Assembly (NCBI RefSeq): GCF_002797895.1
Contig: NZ_PGES01000001.1
Location: 1,860,001-1,924,000 of the forward strand
Direction: 5' to 3'
DNA length: 64,000 bases
Source of the DNA: Janthinobacterium sp. 67
Lineage (GTDB): Bacteria > Pseudomonadota > Gammaproteobacteria > Burkholderiales > Burkholderiaceae_D
Shown: piece by piece, positions 9,864 through 17,698 of the stretch
How positions within the stretch are numbered: position 1 is the first letter of the stretch
How the letters are laid out: every line of letters starts with the position of its first letter
Position numbers and translations under genes: made by a program
Notes under the pieces: generated by a model
The model's input: the letters and a program-made list of their open reading frames with translations, nothing else
What the model was told of the DNA's origin: nothing
The model's database searches: none

Positions 9864-11249
9864 TCAATGGCCGCTGTGCGCGCCCGGCTTGCGCACCGTC
9901 ATCTCCACGCCGCTTTTTACCGCCGGCTTGCCCGCGCCCTGGCCGCGCACCGGTTCCGGCACGGCGCCCGTCCACTCATAGGCCAGCGTGCCGGCCGGGT
10001 GTTTATACCAGCCCGGGTCGCGGTAGTCGCCCGGTTTCTGGTCCTTGCGCACTTTGACCGTGGTAAACATGCCGCCCATGCCGATGGCGCCGAACGGGCC
10101 GTCGCCCGCCATCATCGGCAGGGTATTGTCGGGGATAGGCATCTGCATCTCGCCCATGTCGGCCATGCCTCGCTCGCCCATCACCATGTAGCCGGGCACG
10201 AGCTGGTTGATCTTCGCGGCCACGCCCTGGTGGTCGACGCCGATCATGGTCGGTACGTCATGCCCCATGGCATTCATCGTGTGGTGCGACTTGTGGCAGT
10301 GGAAAGCCCAGTCGCCCAGGTCCGTGGCGGTAAACTCCACCGCGCGCATCTGCCCCACGGCAATATCGGTCGTCACTTCGGGCCAGCGCGATTCGGGGCG
10401 CGTCCAGCCGCCATCGGTGCCCGTCACCTCGAATTCGTGGCCATGCATGTGGATCGGGTGGTTCGTCATGGTCAGGTTGCCCACGCGCACGCGCACCTTG
10501 TCGCCCTGGCGCACGACCATGGGGTCGATGCCGGGGAAGACGCGGCTGTTGAAGGTGAACAGATTGAAGTCCGTCATGGTCATGATCTTCGGCGTGTAGC
10601 TGCCCGGATCGATGTCATAGTTGCTGAGTAAGAAGACGAAATCGCGGTCCACCTTCATGAAGTTCGGGTCTTTCGGATGCGTGACCCAGAAACCCATCAT
10701 GCCCATGGCCATCTGCGTCATTTCATCGGCATGCGGGTGGTACATGAAAGTGCCGGGTCGCTTGGCGACGAATTCATAGACAAAGGTCTTGCCAGGAGGA
10801 ATCCCCGGCTGGGTCAGGCCCGTGACGCCATCCATGCCGTTGGGCAAGCGCTGGCCATGCCAGTGCACGCTCGTGTGTTCCGGCAATTTATTGGTGACAA
10901 AGATACGCACGCGGTCGCCCTCCACCACTTCAATCGTGGGACCGGGCGACTGGCCGTTGTAGCCCCACAGGTTCGCTTGCATGCCGGGCGCCAGTTCGCG
11001 CACGACGGGCTCGGCCACCAGATGGAATTCCTTGACGTTGTTGTTCATGCGCCAGGGCAAGGACCAGCCGTTCAGGGTGACGACGGGATTGTACGGGCGC
11101 CCGTTCGGCGGCGGTGGCGGTGCTTTCGTATCGGCGCCAGCCATGCTGACGGCTTCCGGCAACGACGCCGCACCGACTCGGCTGACGGCGGCGGCACTGA
11201 GGGCGACGGCGCCCGCATTCATGAAAAAGTTTCTACGTGTAATCATCAT
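9864..11249 (-). CDS. Tat-exported multicopper oxidase
   Basis: 461 residues. The N-terminus TRRNFFMNAGAVALSAAAV is a twin-arginine signal. Copper-ligand motifs are present in order: HWHG (type 2/3), HPHADE, NHPIHMHGHEFE, and HCHKSHHTMNAM, which holds the type 1 Cys with its axial ligand region. Members of this family oxidise Cu(I) or other substrates in the periplasm and are common in copper-resistance loci (CopA/CumA-like). Met-rich stretches such as QMAMGMMGF and MVMGERGMADMGEMQM fit copper binding. The start overlaps the TolC-like gene stop (TAATG), with AAGGAA just upstream; the second ATG three bases on is an equally possible start. Confidence 0.93.
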   Translation of the reverse strand: MMITRRNFFMNAGAVALSAAAVSRVGAASLPEAVSMAGADTKAPPPPPNGRPYNPVVTLNGWSLPWRMNNNVKEFHLVAEPVVRELAPGMQANLWGYNGQSPGPTIEVVEGDRVRIFVTNKLPEHTSVHWHGQRLPNGMDGVTGLTQPGIPPGKTFVYEFVAKRPGTFMYHPHADEMTQMAMGMMGFWVTHPKDPNFMKVDRDFVFLLSNYDIDPGSYTPKIMTMTDFNLFTFNSRVFPGIDPMVVRQGDKVRVRVGNLTMTNHPIHMHGHEFEVTGTDGGWTRPESRWPEVTTDIAVGQMRAVEFTATDLGDWAFHCHKSHHTMNAMGHDVPTMIGVDHQGVAAKINQLVPGYMVMGERGMADMGEMQMPIPDNTLPMMAGDGPFGAIGMGGMFTTVKVRKDQKPGDYRDPGWYKHPAGTLAYEWTGAVPEPVRGQGAGKPAVKSGVEMTVRKPGAHSGH

Positions 11250-12607
11250 TATTCCTTGTTGGCGGGGCCGCTGCCATTGATGGCGCCTTGCAGTTCGGTT
11301 TGCGCGATCCAGAAATCGCGCTGGGTTTCGATGGCGCTGTTGACGCTGGCGACCTGTTCGCGCGCGTCGGCCAGCAGTTCGAAGACGCTGGCCAGCATGC
11401 CGTTGTAGCGCAACAGCACCTCGTGCGAGATCGTCTTGCGCAGCGGCACGACTTCATCGCGATAGTGGCGCGCCAGGTCGTAGGCCGTGCGGTAGCTGGA
11501 ATACGCCTCGCGCACTTCCGAGCGGGCTTTGACGGCCGTGCCCGCCGTGCGCTGCAGCGACTGCTCATACAGGGCTTGCGCCTTCGCATTGCGCGCCGAA
11601 CCCCAGTCGAACAGCGGCAGTTCCAGCGACACTTCATAGCCGTTTTCGCGCGGCGCTACGCTCGTGCTCTTGTTGGTATAGCCCACGTCGAGCACATTGA
11701 TGAAGCCCGTCACCTTGGCCAGACCCAGCGCATCGGCCGTCGCGTGCGCGTCGAGTTTCGCTCTTTGCACGTCGAGGCGCTGCTCCATCGCTTGCGCCTC
11801 GATATTGCCCGCGTCCGCCGCCTGGGCCGGCAAGTCGGGCAAGCGCGATGGCAAAGTAAAGCTGGTTTGCTTGCCCCACAGGCCCAGCAAGCGCGTCAGG
11901 TGCTCGCGCGTCACCAATGCCTGGTGGCGGGCGCGCGCCAGGTCGCCGACGGCGTCCGCATAAAACACTTGCTGGCGCGCCTGGTCGAGGCGGCTCCAGT
12001 TGCCCGCCCGCTGCAGGCGCGTGGCCAGTTCGGCGCCCGCCTCGGCCGACAGCAGCGCGCGCTGCATGAACGCTTCCGTCTGCACGGCGGCCACGGCATT
12101 GAAATAGGCCCTGCGCGTATCAAGCGCCAGTTGCACGGCGCTGCTGGCGGCCTGCAGCTTGGCTTGCTCGAAACGGCCCCGCTCGATGTTCACGCGCATC
12201 GGCATGGTCAGCAAGCCGGCCAGGTCGAAGCTGACGCCACGGTCGATTTCATTGCCATGGCTGCCGTGCGAACGGCCGAACGACAGGCCGGGATTGCGCA
12301 AGCGCCCCGCTTGCACGAGGTCCGCCTCGGACGCGCCCAGTTCGGCCAGCGCCATTTTCATGCCGTGGTTGTTCATCAGAGCGATGCGCACGGCGCTGTC
12401 GGCGTCCAGGGGCTGGGCCAGCAAGGCAGCCAATTTGTCCTCGCCGCCCGTGTCCGTCAGCGCCGCGGGCGCGCCCGTGCGGGCGTCGGCCAGCGCGGAG
12501 ACCGCCTGCATGCCGCCATCCTGGCTGAAGCTGGCGCAGCCGCCGAGCAGCAGGACGGCCGCCAGGGCCAGCGGCGTGAGGCAATACGATTTCTTGAGAC
12601 GCGTCAT
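11249..12607 (-). CDS. TolC/CusC-family outer-membrane lipoprotein
   Basis: 452 residues. A lipoprotein signal with lipobox LLGGC (cysteine at about residue 24) precedes two OEP repeats rich in long helices (for example MKMALAELGASEADLVQAGRLRNPGLSFG and VLLRYNGMLASVFELLADAREQVASVNSAIET). Such proteins form trimeric outer-membrane channels for efflux. No RND or membrane-fusion partner is adjacent, so the partner must be elsewhere or the protein works differently. Start ATG at 12607 follows AAGGA and lies one base after the stop of the small His-rich gene, indicating translational coupling. Confidence 0.9.
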   Translation of the reverse strand: MTRLKKSYCLTPLALAAVLLLGGCASFSQDGGMQAVSALADARTGAPAALTDTGGEDKLAALLAQPLDADSAVRIALMNNHGMKMALAELGASEADLVQAGRLRNPGLSFGRSHGSHGNEIDRGVSFDLAGLLTMPMRVNIERGRFEQAKLQAASSAVQLALDTRRAYFNAVAAVQTEAFMQRALLSAEAGAELATRLQRAGNWSRLDQARQQVFYADAVGDLARARHQALVTREHLTRLLGLWGKQTSFTLPSRLPDLPAQAADAGNIEAQAMEQRLDVQRAKLDAHATADALGLAKVTGFINVLDVGYTNKSTSVAPRENGYEVSLELPLFDWGSARNAKAQALYEQSLQRTAGTAVKARSEVREAYSSYRTAYDLARHYRDEVVPLRKTISHEVLLRYNGMLASVFELLADAREQVASVNSAIETQRDFWIAQTELQGAINGSGPANKE

Positions 12608-12608
12608 G

Positions 12609-12965
12609 TCAGTGTCCTTCATGCTGGTGGTGCTGGTGTTGCTGATGTTGCGGGGCAGGCTGGGCATCGGGCTTGGGAATGGGCTGAGCCATCGGCATCT
12701 TGTGCCCTTCCATCTTGTGGCCGTCCATTTTCATCATGCCCATGTGGCCGCCGGCCTTGCCGACTTTCTCGTTGACGGCGCGCCACGTCTGGTCGGGCGT
12801 GGCCTCGTCCTCGGCGGCGGGTCGGTAGCCGGCAAAGGCGGAGCGGTAGGTGGTGGCCGGCACGGATGCTTGCGCCTCTTGCGGGGAGTACGGGGACGGC
12901 GACGGGGATTGCGCTGCGGCGGCCAGCGGCAGCACAGCCAGCGCAAGGCTGAACAGATATTTCAT
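12609..12965 (-). CDS. Small periplasmic Met/His-rich protein of the copper operon
   Basis: 118 residues. The signal peptide MKYLFSLALAVLPLAAAAQ is followed by a Pro/Ser-rich linker, a short conserved-looking segment (TWRAVNEKVGKAGGHMGMMK) and a tail made of Met/His repeats (MDGHKMEGHKMPMA) ending in a His/Gln cluster. The composition fits a copper or other soft-metal chaperone or sponge. I cannot place it in CusF or CopK. It sits between the CueR-controlled first gene and the TolC-like gene, so copper handling is inferred from context. AAGGAA precedes the ATG. Confidence 0.85.
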   Translation of the reverse strand: MKYLFSLALAVLPLAAAAQSPSPSPYSPQEAQASVPATTYRSAFAGYRPAAEDEATPDQTWRAVNEKVGKAGGHMGMMKMDGHKMEGHKMPMAQPIPKPDAQPAPQHQQHQHHQHEGH

Positions 12966-13085
12966 GGTATTCCTTGAATGACAGGGTATGGCGCGGCGGG
13001 CGCGCGACTGGAACGCTGGCGCGGCCGGTGCAAGGCTCAGGATGCCGGGACGTGCGACGGCGGCACCGCCAGGTTCAACGGGCGG

Positions 13086-13502
13086 TCAGGCGGAGCGCGT
13101 GCTTCTCGGGGGACGTTCGGGACCAGGCGGGATATGCCCGGCGAACGGGGAATCGGGCGCCAGCGCCGGAGGCGGCGCGCGCAGGGTCAGGGCGTGCAAG
13201 GCGGGCATGCCCGGCGGCGCCGTGGCGCCCACGGTGCACGCGCCGTGGTTGCTGCAATCGTGGCCGTGGTGCGTGGCGCCGCCATCGTCCATGGCCATTT
13301 TCATGGGCTGGTCCGCCATCTGCATGTCCGCCATGTCGTGGCACGGGGGCGCCTGCATTGCCTCGACGGTGACCGTGGCAACTACCGCCAGCTCATCCAC
13401 GCAGCAGCTGCGCATGGCCGACGCAAATCCCTGCAGGGGCAGCGTGACGGCCAGCAGCCAGAGCAGCGAGCGGGCGAGAAAGCGGAAAAAGGCACGGTTC
13501 AT
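13086..13502 (-). CDS. Small secreted Cys/Met/His-rich protein, first gene of the copper operon
   Basis: 138 residues. An N-terminal hydrophobic segment (FFRFLARSLLWLLAVTLPLQGFASA) is followed by CCVDE, a Met/His/Cys-rich stretch (CHDMADMQMADQPMKMAMDDGG, HHGHDCSNHGAC) and a Pro-rich tail. The architecture resembles DUF2946-type or CopL-like copper-responsive small proteins, but I cannot assign it firmly. The ATG at 13502 has no ribosome site, and the CueR-type promoter directly upstream would start RNA at or within a base or two of it. The message may therefore be leaderless. Confidence 0.75.
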   Translation of the reverse strand: MNRAFFRFLARSLLWLLAVTLPLQGFASAMRSCCVDELAVVATVTVEAMQAPPCHDMADMQMADQPMKMAMDDGGATHHGHDCSNHGACTVGATAPPGMPALHALTLRAPPPALAPDSPFAGHIPPGPERPPRSTRSA

Positions 13503-13508
13503 GGCACA

Positions 13509-13539
13509 ACTATAAACCTTCCCACACGAGGAAGGTCAA
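13509..13539 (-). promoter_or_regulatory. CueR/MerR-type copper promoter and operator
   Basis: On the minus strand: -35 TTGACC (13539-13534), a 19-bp spacer and -10 TATAGT (13514-13509). Inside lies the perfect inverted repeat ACCTTCC, 7 bp, GGAAGGT (13536-13516). The over-long 19-bp spacer with a centred dyad is the hallmark of MerR-family promoters. This particular dyad matches the CueR sites of copper-export genes. It predicts Cu(I) induction of the four genes from 13502 to 9864. Confidence 0.92.
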
Positions 13540-13543
13540 GCCC

Positions 13544-14080
13544 CTATTTGCGCCCGTAGCCGTGCGTCAGCCAGATCACGTAGACGCCGTAGTAGCCCTG
13601 CCCTTCGAAGATGGCGTAGCCATCGGCAAAGGAGACTGTCTCCACTTCATTGACGATGAAATACGCGCGGTTGTCCGCCGCCTCCACGTCGCCCCAGTAG
13701 CGTGGAACCCGGCTCCGGTAGCCGCTGGCCCGCCCGATCGCATCCATTAAATCGCTGATCATGAAGTCATACAGCATTTCGGCCAGCAGCGGCCGGTGGC
13801 CTGCCAGCATGGCCGTGATGTCGGGGTAGCCAGCGTCCTTAAGCGCGGGCAAGTCGCTTTCCTCGTCCTGCAGGTCGTCTTCGCGGCAAGTCTGGATAAA
13901 ACTGTTGAACGGTTCGTCGAGCAGGGGCGCCAGCGCCGCTTCCGGCACGCTCAGGCGGAACGGATGCAGCGGCAGCACGCTGTGCTGGCCATAGTTGAGT
14001 CCGCGGCAGCCGAGGTAGGCCAGGGGGTGAAGCTGGCCGTCGACTTCGCAACGGATGCCATGTGCTTGCTCAAACGTCAT
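13544..14080 (-). CDS. Hypothetical protein
   Basis: 178 residues, soluble, no signal peptide, acidic. It opens MTFEQAHGIRCEVDGQLHPLAYLGCRGLNYGQHS and ends with a strand-rich segment (AYFIVNEVETVSFADGYAIFEGQGYYGVYVIWLTHGYG). I do not recognise the family. A GATGG ribosome site precedes the ATG. Its stop lies only 4 bp upstream of the CueR-type promoter, so it is outside the copper operon although on the same strand. Confidence 0.72.
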   Translation of the reverse strand: MTFEQAHGIRCEVDGQLHPLAYLGCRGLNYGQHSVLPLHPFRLSVPEAALAPLLDEPFNSFIQTCREDDLQDEESDLPALKDAGYPDITAMLAGHRPLLAEMLYDFMISDLMDAIGRASGYRSRVPRYWGDVEAADNRAYFIVNEVETVSFADGYAIFEGQGYYGVYVIWLTHGYGRK

Positions 14081-14197
14081 CGATATCCATCCCCGCCATG
14101 CCCGCCATCCTCGTTGTACCTGATCAGGGTCACATGGTAAGCGCTGGCGGGCAAACGGGACAGGCTCAGATGCAACAGAAAACAGCGGATCAGTTTC

Positions 14198-15781
14198 TCA
14201 GGCAGGCTCCGTGATGCCCACGCAATTGCGGCCGCTTTCCTTGGCCACGTACAGGGCCGCGTCGGCGGCCAGCAGCACGGCGTCCGCGCCGCCAACCTTG
14301 CCCGCCTCCTGTTCCGACGACACGACGCCCAGCGACACCGTGATGGCGCCCGCGCCGGGAATCACGGCGGCGCCCACCTTGGCCCGCAGGCGCTCGGCCA
14401 CCTGCAGGGCCACGTCCAGGTCGGCGTCGGGCAAGAGCATGATGAATTCATCGCCGCCATTGCGGCACAGCACGTCGGCACCGCGCGAACAGGCGCGCAT
14501 CAGTTGCGCCAGGCGCAGGATGACTTCATCACCCACGGCATGGCCCCACTGGTCGTTGACTTGCTTGAAATGGTCGATGTCGATGGCGATGACGGAAAAC
14601 GGCCGTGCCTGCGCCTGCCAGGCGCCCAGCGCCGCCGCCATGCCGCGCCGGTTCGACAGGCCCGTCAGCGGGTCCGTCTCCACGTCGGACTTCAACTTGC
14701 CGATCTTGTTCTGCAACAAGGCCAGGCCCTTCAGCAGGGCTTTCTTGATCTGCGCCGCCTCCACGTACCAGGCGCGGATGGCGCCGATATGCTCGGCCGT
14801 GCCGGCCGCATCCATGCGCCGCGCACCGTCGGCCAGCTGCATCAGGGGCCGCGAAATCAGGCTGGCCAGCCACCAGATGAATGGCAGGCTCAGCAAGGCG
14901 ATCGGCAGCGAATGCCATACCGTGTTGGCCATCAGCTGTTTCAGCGGGGCCAGGGTCATGGCCGTCGGACGCTGCGCCACGATGCCCCAGCCCGTCGATG
15001 GCATGACGGCGTAGCCGGCCAGCATGTCCACGCCCAGGCTGTTGCGCATGCGCCGGTTGCCGCCGCCCTGCTGCGCGATGATGGTATCGATGACGTCATT
15101 GCTGCCGGCCACTTCGCCCAGGCGTTCGGGATTCGGGTGGTACAGCAGGCGCCGGTTCTGGTCCACCACGTACAGGTAGGAACCGTCACGGTAATAATGC
15201 TGGCCCAGCATGGTGTACAGGATGTTTTTCTGTTTCAGGTAGATACTGCCGCCCACATAGCCGAGGTAACGGCCATCCTTGCCAACGATGGGGTGCGAAA
15301 TGAAGACCACCAGGTTGCCGGCCGAGGAGACGTAAGGCTGCGTCACCAGCGGGCGCCGTTCGCGCAGCGCCTGGATGGCGCCGGCCGAATCGAGCGTGCG
15401 GTTTTTCAGGGCCAGCGTTTCGGGCGACACGCCCAGCACCTTGCCGTCCGCATTGACGATGAGCACGGAATTGAAGCTGTTCGTTTGCAAACGCAGCCGC
15501 TGCGCCTCGTCCGTCAGCCACTGCTCGTCACCCATGCGCGACGGCAGGCTGCCGGCGCTGTAGGCCAGCTGCTGGCGCGCCGACTGGAGGAAATCCTCGG
15601 CCGTGCTGGCCAGCTTGCTCGCATACGCGTGGTTCGCTTCCAGGGTGGTGTCGATCAGCAACTGGCGCTGCACGCTGTAGCTGGCATAGAAGGTATTGGC
15701 CAGGGACACCAGGGCGCTGGCAAAAGCCACGAGCACGATCAAACGGCGCAGATTCATGCGCGGAACAGGTTTAGTCCACAT
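14198..15781 (-). CDS. Membrane-bound diguanylate cyclase with Cache sensor
   Basis: 527 residues. TM1 (about 11-30), a periplasmic double-Cache domain (about 35-280), TM2 (about 290-310), a HAMP-like linker and a GGDEF domain with intact GGDEF and I-site RGAD five residues before it. It should make cyclic di-GMP in response to an extracytoplasmic ligand and be product-inhibited. The start is either 15781 or the ATG eight codons in (15757); neither has a clear ribosome site, and the longer form is given. A sigma-70-like promoter with a 22-bp palindrome over its -35 region lies just upstream. Confidence 0.93.
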   Translation of the reverse strand: MWTKPVPRMNLRRLIVLVAFASALVSLANTFYASYSVQRQLLIDTTLEANHAYASKLASTAEDFLQSARQQLAYSAGSLPSRMGDEQWLTDEAQRLRLQTNSFNSVLIVNADGKVLGVSPETLALKNRTLDSAGAIQALRERRPLVTQPYVSSAGNLVVFISHPIVGKDGRYLGYVGGSIYLKQKNILYTMLGQHYYRDGSYLYVVDQNRRLLYHPNPERLGEVAGSNDVIDTIIAQQGGGNRRMRNSLGVDMLAGYAVMPSTGWGIVAQRPTAMTLAPLKQLMANTVWHSLPIALLSLPFIWWLASLISRPLMQLADGARRMDAAGTAEHIGAIRAWYVEAAQIKKALLKGLALLQNKIGKLKSDVETDPLTGLSNRRGMAAALGAWQAQARPFSVIAIDIDHFKQVNDQWGHAVGDEVILRLAQLMRACSRGADVLCRNGGDEFIMLLPDADLDVALQVAERLRAKVGAAVIPGAGAITVSLGVVSSEQEAGKVGGADAVLLAADAALYVAKESGRNCVGITEPA

Positions 15782-15825
15782 GGGGTTGGCAAGATCTGGA
15801 AAGTATTGCGCTAAAGAAAGAGCGC

Positions 15826-15865
15826 ATTATACCGAGACCCCCGTGCCAATATTGAAATATTGGCA
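15826..15865 (-). promoter_or_regulatory. Promoter with overlapping palindromic operator, upstream of the Cache-GGDEF gene
   Basis: Minus-strand TATAAT at 15831-15826. The perfect inverted repeat with arms TGCCAATATT and AATATTGGCA around a 2-bp centre (15844-15865) covers the -35 position. A bound protein would block polymerase. Which regulator binds is unknown; a start around 15819 would give a short leader. Confidence 0.7.
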
Positions 15866-15923
15866 TCCATGGTCAAAGAAAGCGTACAAGCGGCAACGCA
15901 AAACGCTGCCGCTTTGATCTGCA

Positions 15924-16481
15924 TCAAGCGTGGATCGCGTGCTTGCGGACCCAGTCCGCGTAGCGCTGCATCCAGCCCTGGAAGAAACCGAGGCTGGCCG
16001 GACCGATGCCGCCATGTTCGTCAAACAGACCATCCTTGGCCTGGATAAACATTTCCGGTTGTCCCAGCAGCGGCACGTCCAGGTAGGACAGTATATTGCG
16101 CAAATGCTGCTGCGCCAGCGCCGTGCCCGTGGCGCCGACGGACACGCCAAGCACGGCGCCCGGCTTGCCGCCCCACACGCTCTGGCCATACGGACGCGAG
16201 CCGTGGTCGAGGGCGTTTTTCAGCACGCCGGGGATCGAGCGATTGTATTCGGGGGTGAGGAAGAGCAAGGCTTGTGATGCGGAAATGTCGGATTTGAGGC
16301 GCAGCACCTGCTCGGCCTGGGCGCCGTCATCGTCCTGGTCGTACAGCGGCAAGTCGCCAATTTCGATGTGCTTGAAAGAAAACTCGGGCGGCGCCAGCTT
16401 GATGAGGGCATCGGCCAGCTTGCGGTTGAAGGAATCCTTGCGCAGGCTGCCGACGATGATAGCAACGTTATATTGGCTCAT
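15924..16481 (-). CDS. NADPH-dependent FMN reductase (ChrR/YieF-like quinone/chromate reductase)
   Basis: 185 residues, flavodoxin-like fold. The phosphate-binding loop GSLRKDSFNRKLA near the N-terminus and LFLTPEYNRSIPGVLKNALD (flavin-site Pro-Glu-Tyr-Asn) are the family signatures. Length matches the family. Such enzymes reduce quinones by two electrons and incidentally chromate and other oxidants. The protein is cytoplasmic. The start ATG has only GGGGAT upstream. It follows the dadX terminator and precedes the Cache-GGDEF promoter, so it is probably monocistronic. Confidence 0.92.
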   Translation of the reverse strand: MSQYNVAIIVGSLRKDSFNRKLADALIKLAPPEFSFKHIEIGDLPLYDQDDDGAQAEQVLRLKSDISASQALLFLTPEYNRSIPGVLKNALDHGSRPYGQSVWGGKPGAVLGVSVGATGTALAQQHLRNILSYLDVPLLGQPEMFIQAKDGLFDEHGGIGPASLGFFQGWMQRYADWVRKHAIHA

Positions 16482-16499
16482 ATATATCCCCGATGATGG

Positions 16500-16539
16500 T
16501 AAAAGAATAGCCCTGGAGTGAAGCTCACTACAGGGCTAT
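16500..16539 (-). terminator. Intrinsic terminator after dadX
   Basis: Nine-bp stem ATAGCCCTG/CAGGGCTAT (16507-16515 and 16531-16539) with an inner GTGA/TCAC stem. On the minus strand it is followed by TCTTTTA. It lies 30 bp after the dadX stop codon and 18 bp before the FMN reductase start. Confidence 0.8.
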
Positions 16540-16569
16540 CTTGCCACACAATCATGGGTTTCGCGCTGC

Positions 16570-17697
16570 TTAACGTGCGCCGGCAAGCCCTTGATACTCG
16601 CGGTAGTAGCGCCCGCCCAGGTTCGTCAATACCTCATAGCCGATGGTATTGGCCATGGCCGCGACGGCGTCGACCGGGTGTTCGGCGCAGATCAGGTCAA
16701 CCAGGCTGCCCGGCGCCACGCGTTCTTCGGCGATGGCGCTTACGTCAAGCGTGATGGAATCCATCGAGATGGCGCCGATCTGCGGCACTTTCACGCCGTC
16801 GACGATGGCCAGGCCCTGGTTGCTCATGCTGCGCAGCCAGCCATCGGCATAGCCGACGGACACCGTGGCCACCTGGCGCGGCTCGCTGGCCGTGTAGCGG
16901 CGGCTGTAGCCCACGTGGTCGCCGGCGGCAATCGTGCGCGTCTGCAGCACCTTGCCTTGCAGGCGCACGACCGAGCGCAAGGGATTCGGTTCGCCCCCCT
17001 GCGGCCCGATGCCGTACAGGGCAGCGCCCGGGCGCACCAGGTCGAAGTGATAATCGGGCGACAAGAAGATGCCCGAGGAATTGGCCAGGCTGGCGCGGTA
17101 TTGCGGCAAACGGGCGCGGATGGCGATGAAACGGGCCAGCTGCTCGCCATTCATGGGGTTGCTGCGCTCATCGGCGCACGCCAGGTGGCTCATGACGTAG
17201 CGCACCTTGATGCCGTCGAGGAAGTGTTCATCCGCCAGCCAACCATCGATTTCCTGCGGCGACAGGCCCATGCGCGACATGCCCGTGTCCACCTGCACGA
17301 TGGCGTCCAGGGTGGTGTCCAAGGCCTTTGCGTGCTGGCGCCAGCCCGCCACCTGCGGCTCGCTGTTGAGCACGGGAATCAGGCCGTGGGCCGTGAATTC
17401 ACCTTCCGTGCCGACGGGCGGACCGTGCAACACGAAGATGGCCGCGTCGGGCGCCACGTGTGGACGCAGGCTGATGCCCTCTTCCAGGTGCGCCACGAAG
17501 AAATGGCGGCACCCTTCTTCATACAGGGCTGCGCCCACTTGCGCGGCGCCCAGGCCATACGCGTCGGATTTGACGACGGCCGAGCAGGCGGCCGGGTGCG
17601 CCTTGTCGCGCAGCAAGCGGTAGTTGGCGCGCACGGCGTCCAGGTCCACCGTCAGGATGGCGCCGCTACGTTCCTTTGGAGGCATGCTGGCCGCCAT
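16570..17697 (-). CDS. dadX: Catabolic alanine racemase
   Basis: 375 residues, PLP-dependent fold-III racemase. The catalytic Lys is in AVVKSDAYGLG and the second-site Tyr lies in the GYSRRYTA region. Motifs such as QVDTGMSRMGL and RPGAALYG are typical. It interconverts L- and D-alanine so that DadA can oxidise the D form. I place the start at 17697, one base after the dadA stop (TGAGATG); a second ATG four codons later is possible. The tight link to dadA marks it as the catabolic enzyme rather than the biosynthetic Alr. Confidence 0.93.
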   Translation of the reverse strand: MAASMPPKERSGAILTVDLDAVRANYRLLRDKAHPAACSAVVKSDAYGLGAAQVGAALYEEGCRHFFVAHLEEGISLRPHVAPDAAIFVLHGPPVGTEGEFTAHGLIPVLNSEPQVAGWRQHAKALDTTLDAIVQVDTGMSRMGLSPQEIDGWLADEHFLDGIKVRYVMSHLACADERSNPMNGEQLARFIAIRARLPQYRASLANSSGIFLSPDYHFDLVRPGAALYGIGPQGGEPNPLRSVVRLQGKVLQTRTIAAGDHVGYSRRYTASEPRQVATVSVGYADGWLRSMSNQGLAIVDGVKVPQIGAISMDSITLDVSAIAEERVAPGSLVDLICAEHPVDAVAAMANTIGYEVLTNLGGRYYREYQGLAGAR

Positions 17698-17698
17698 C

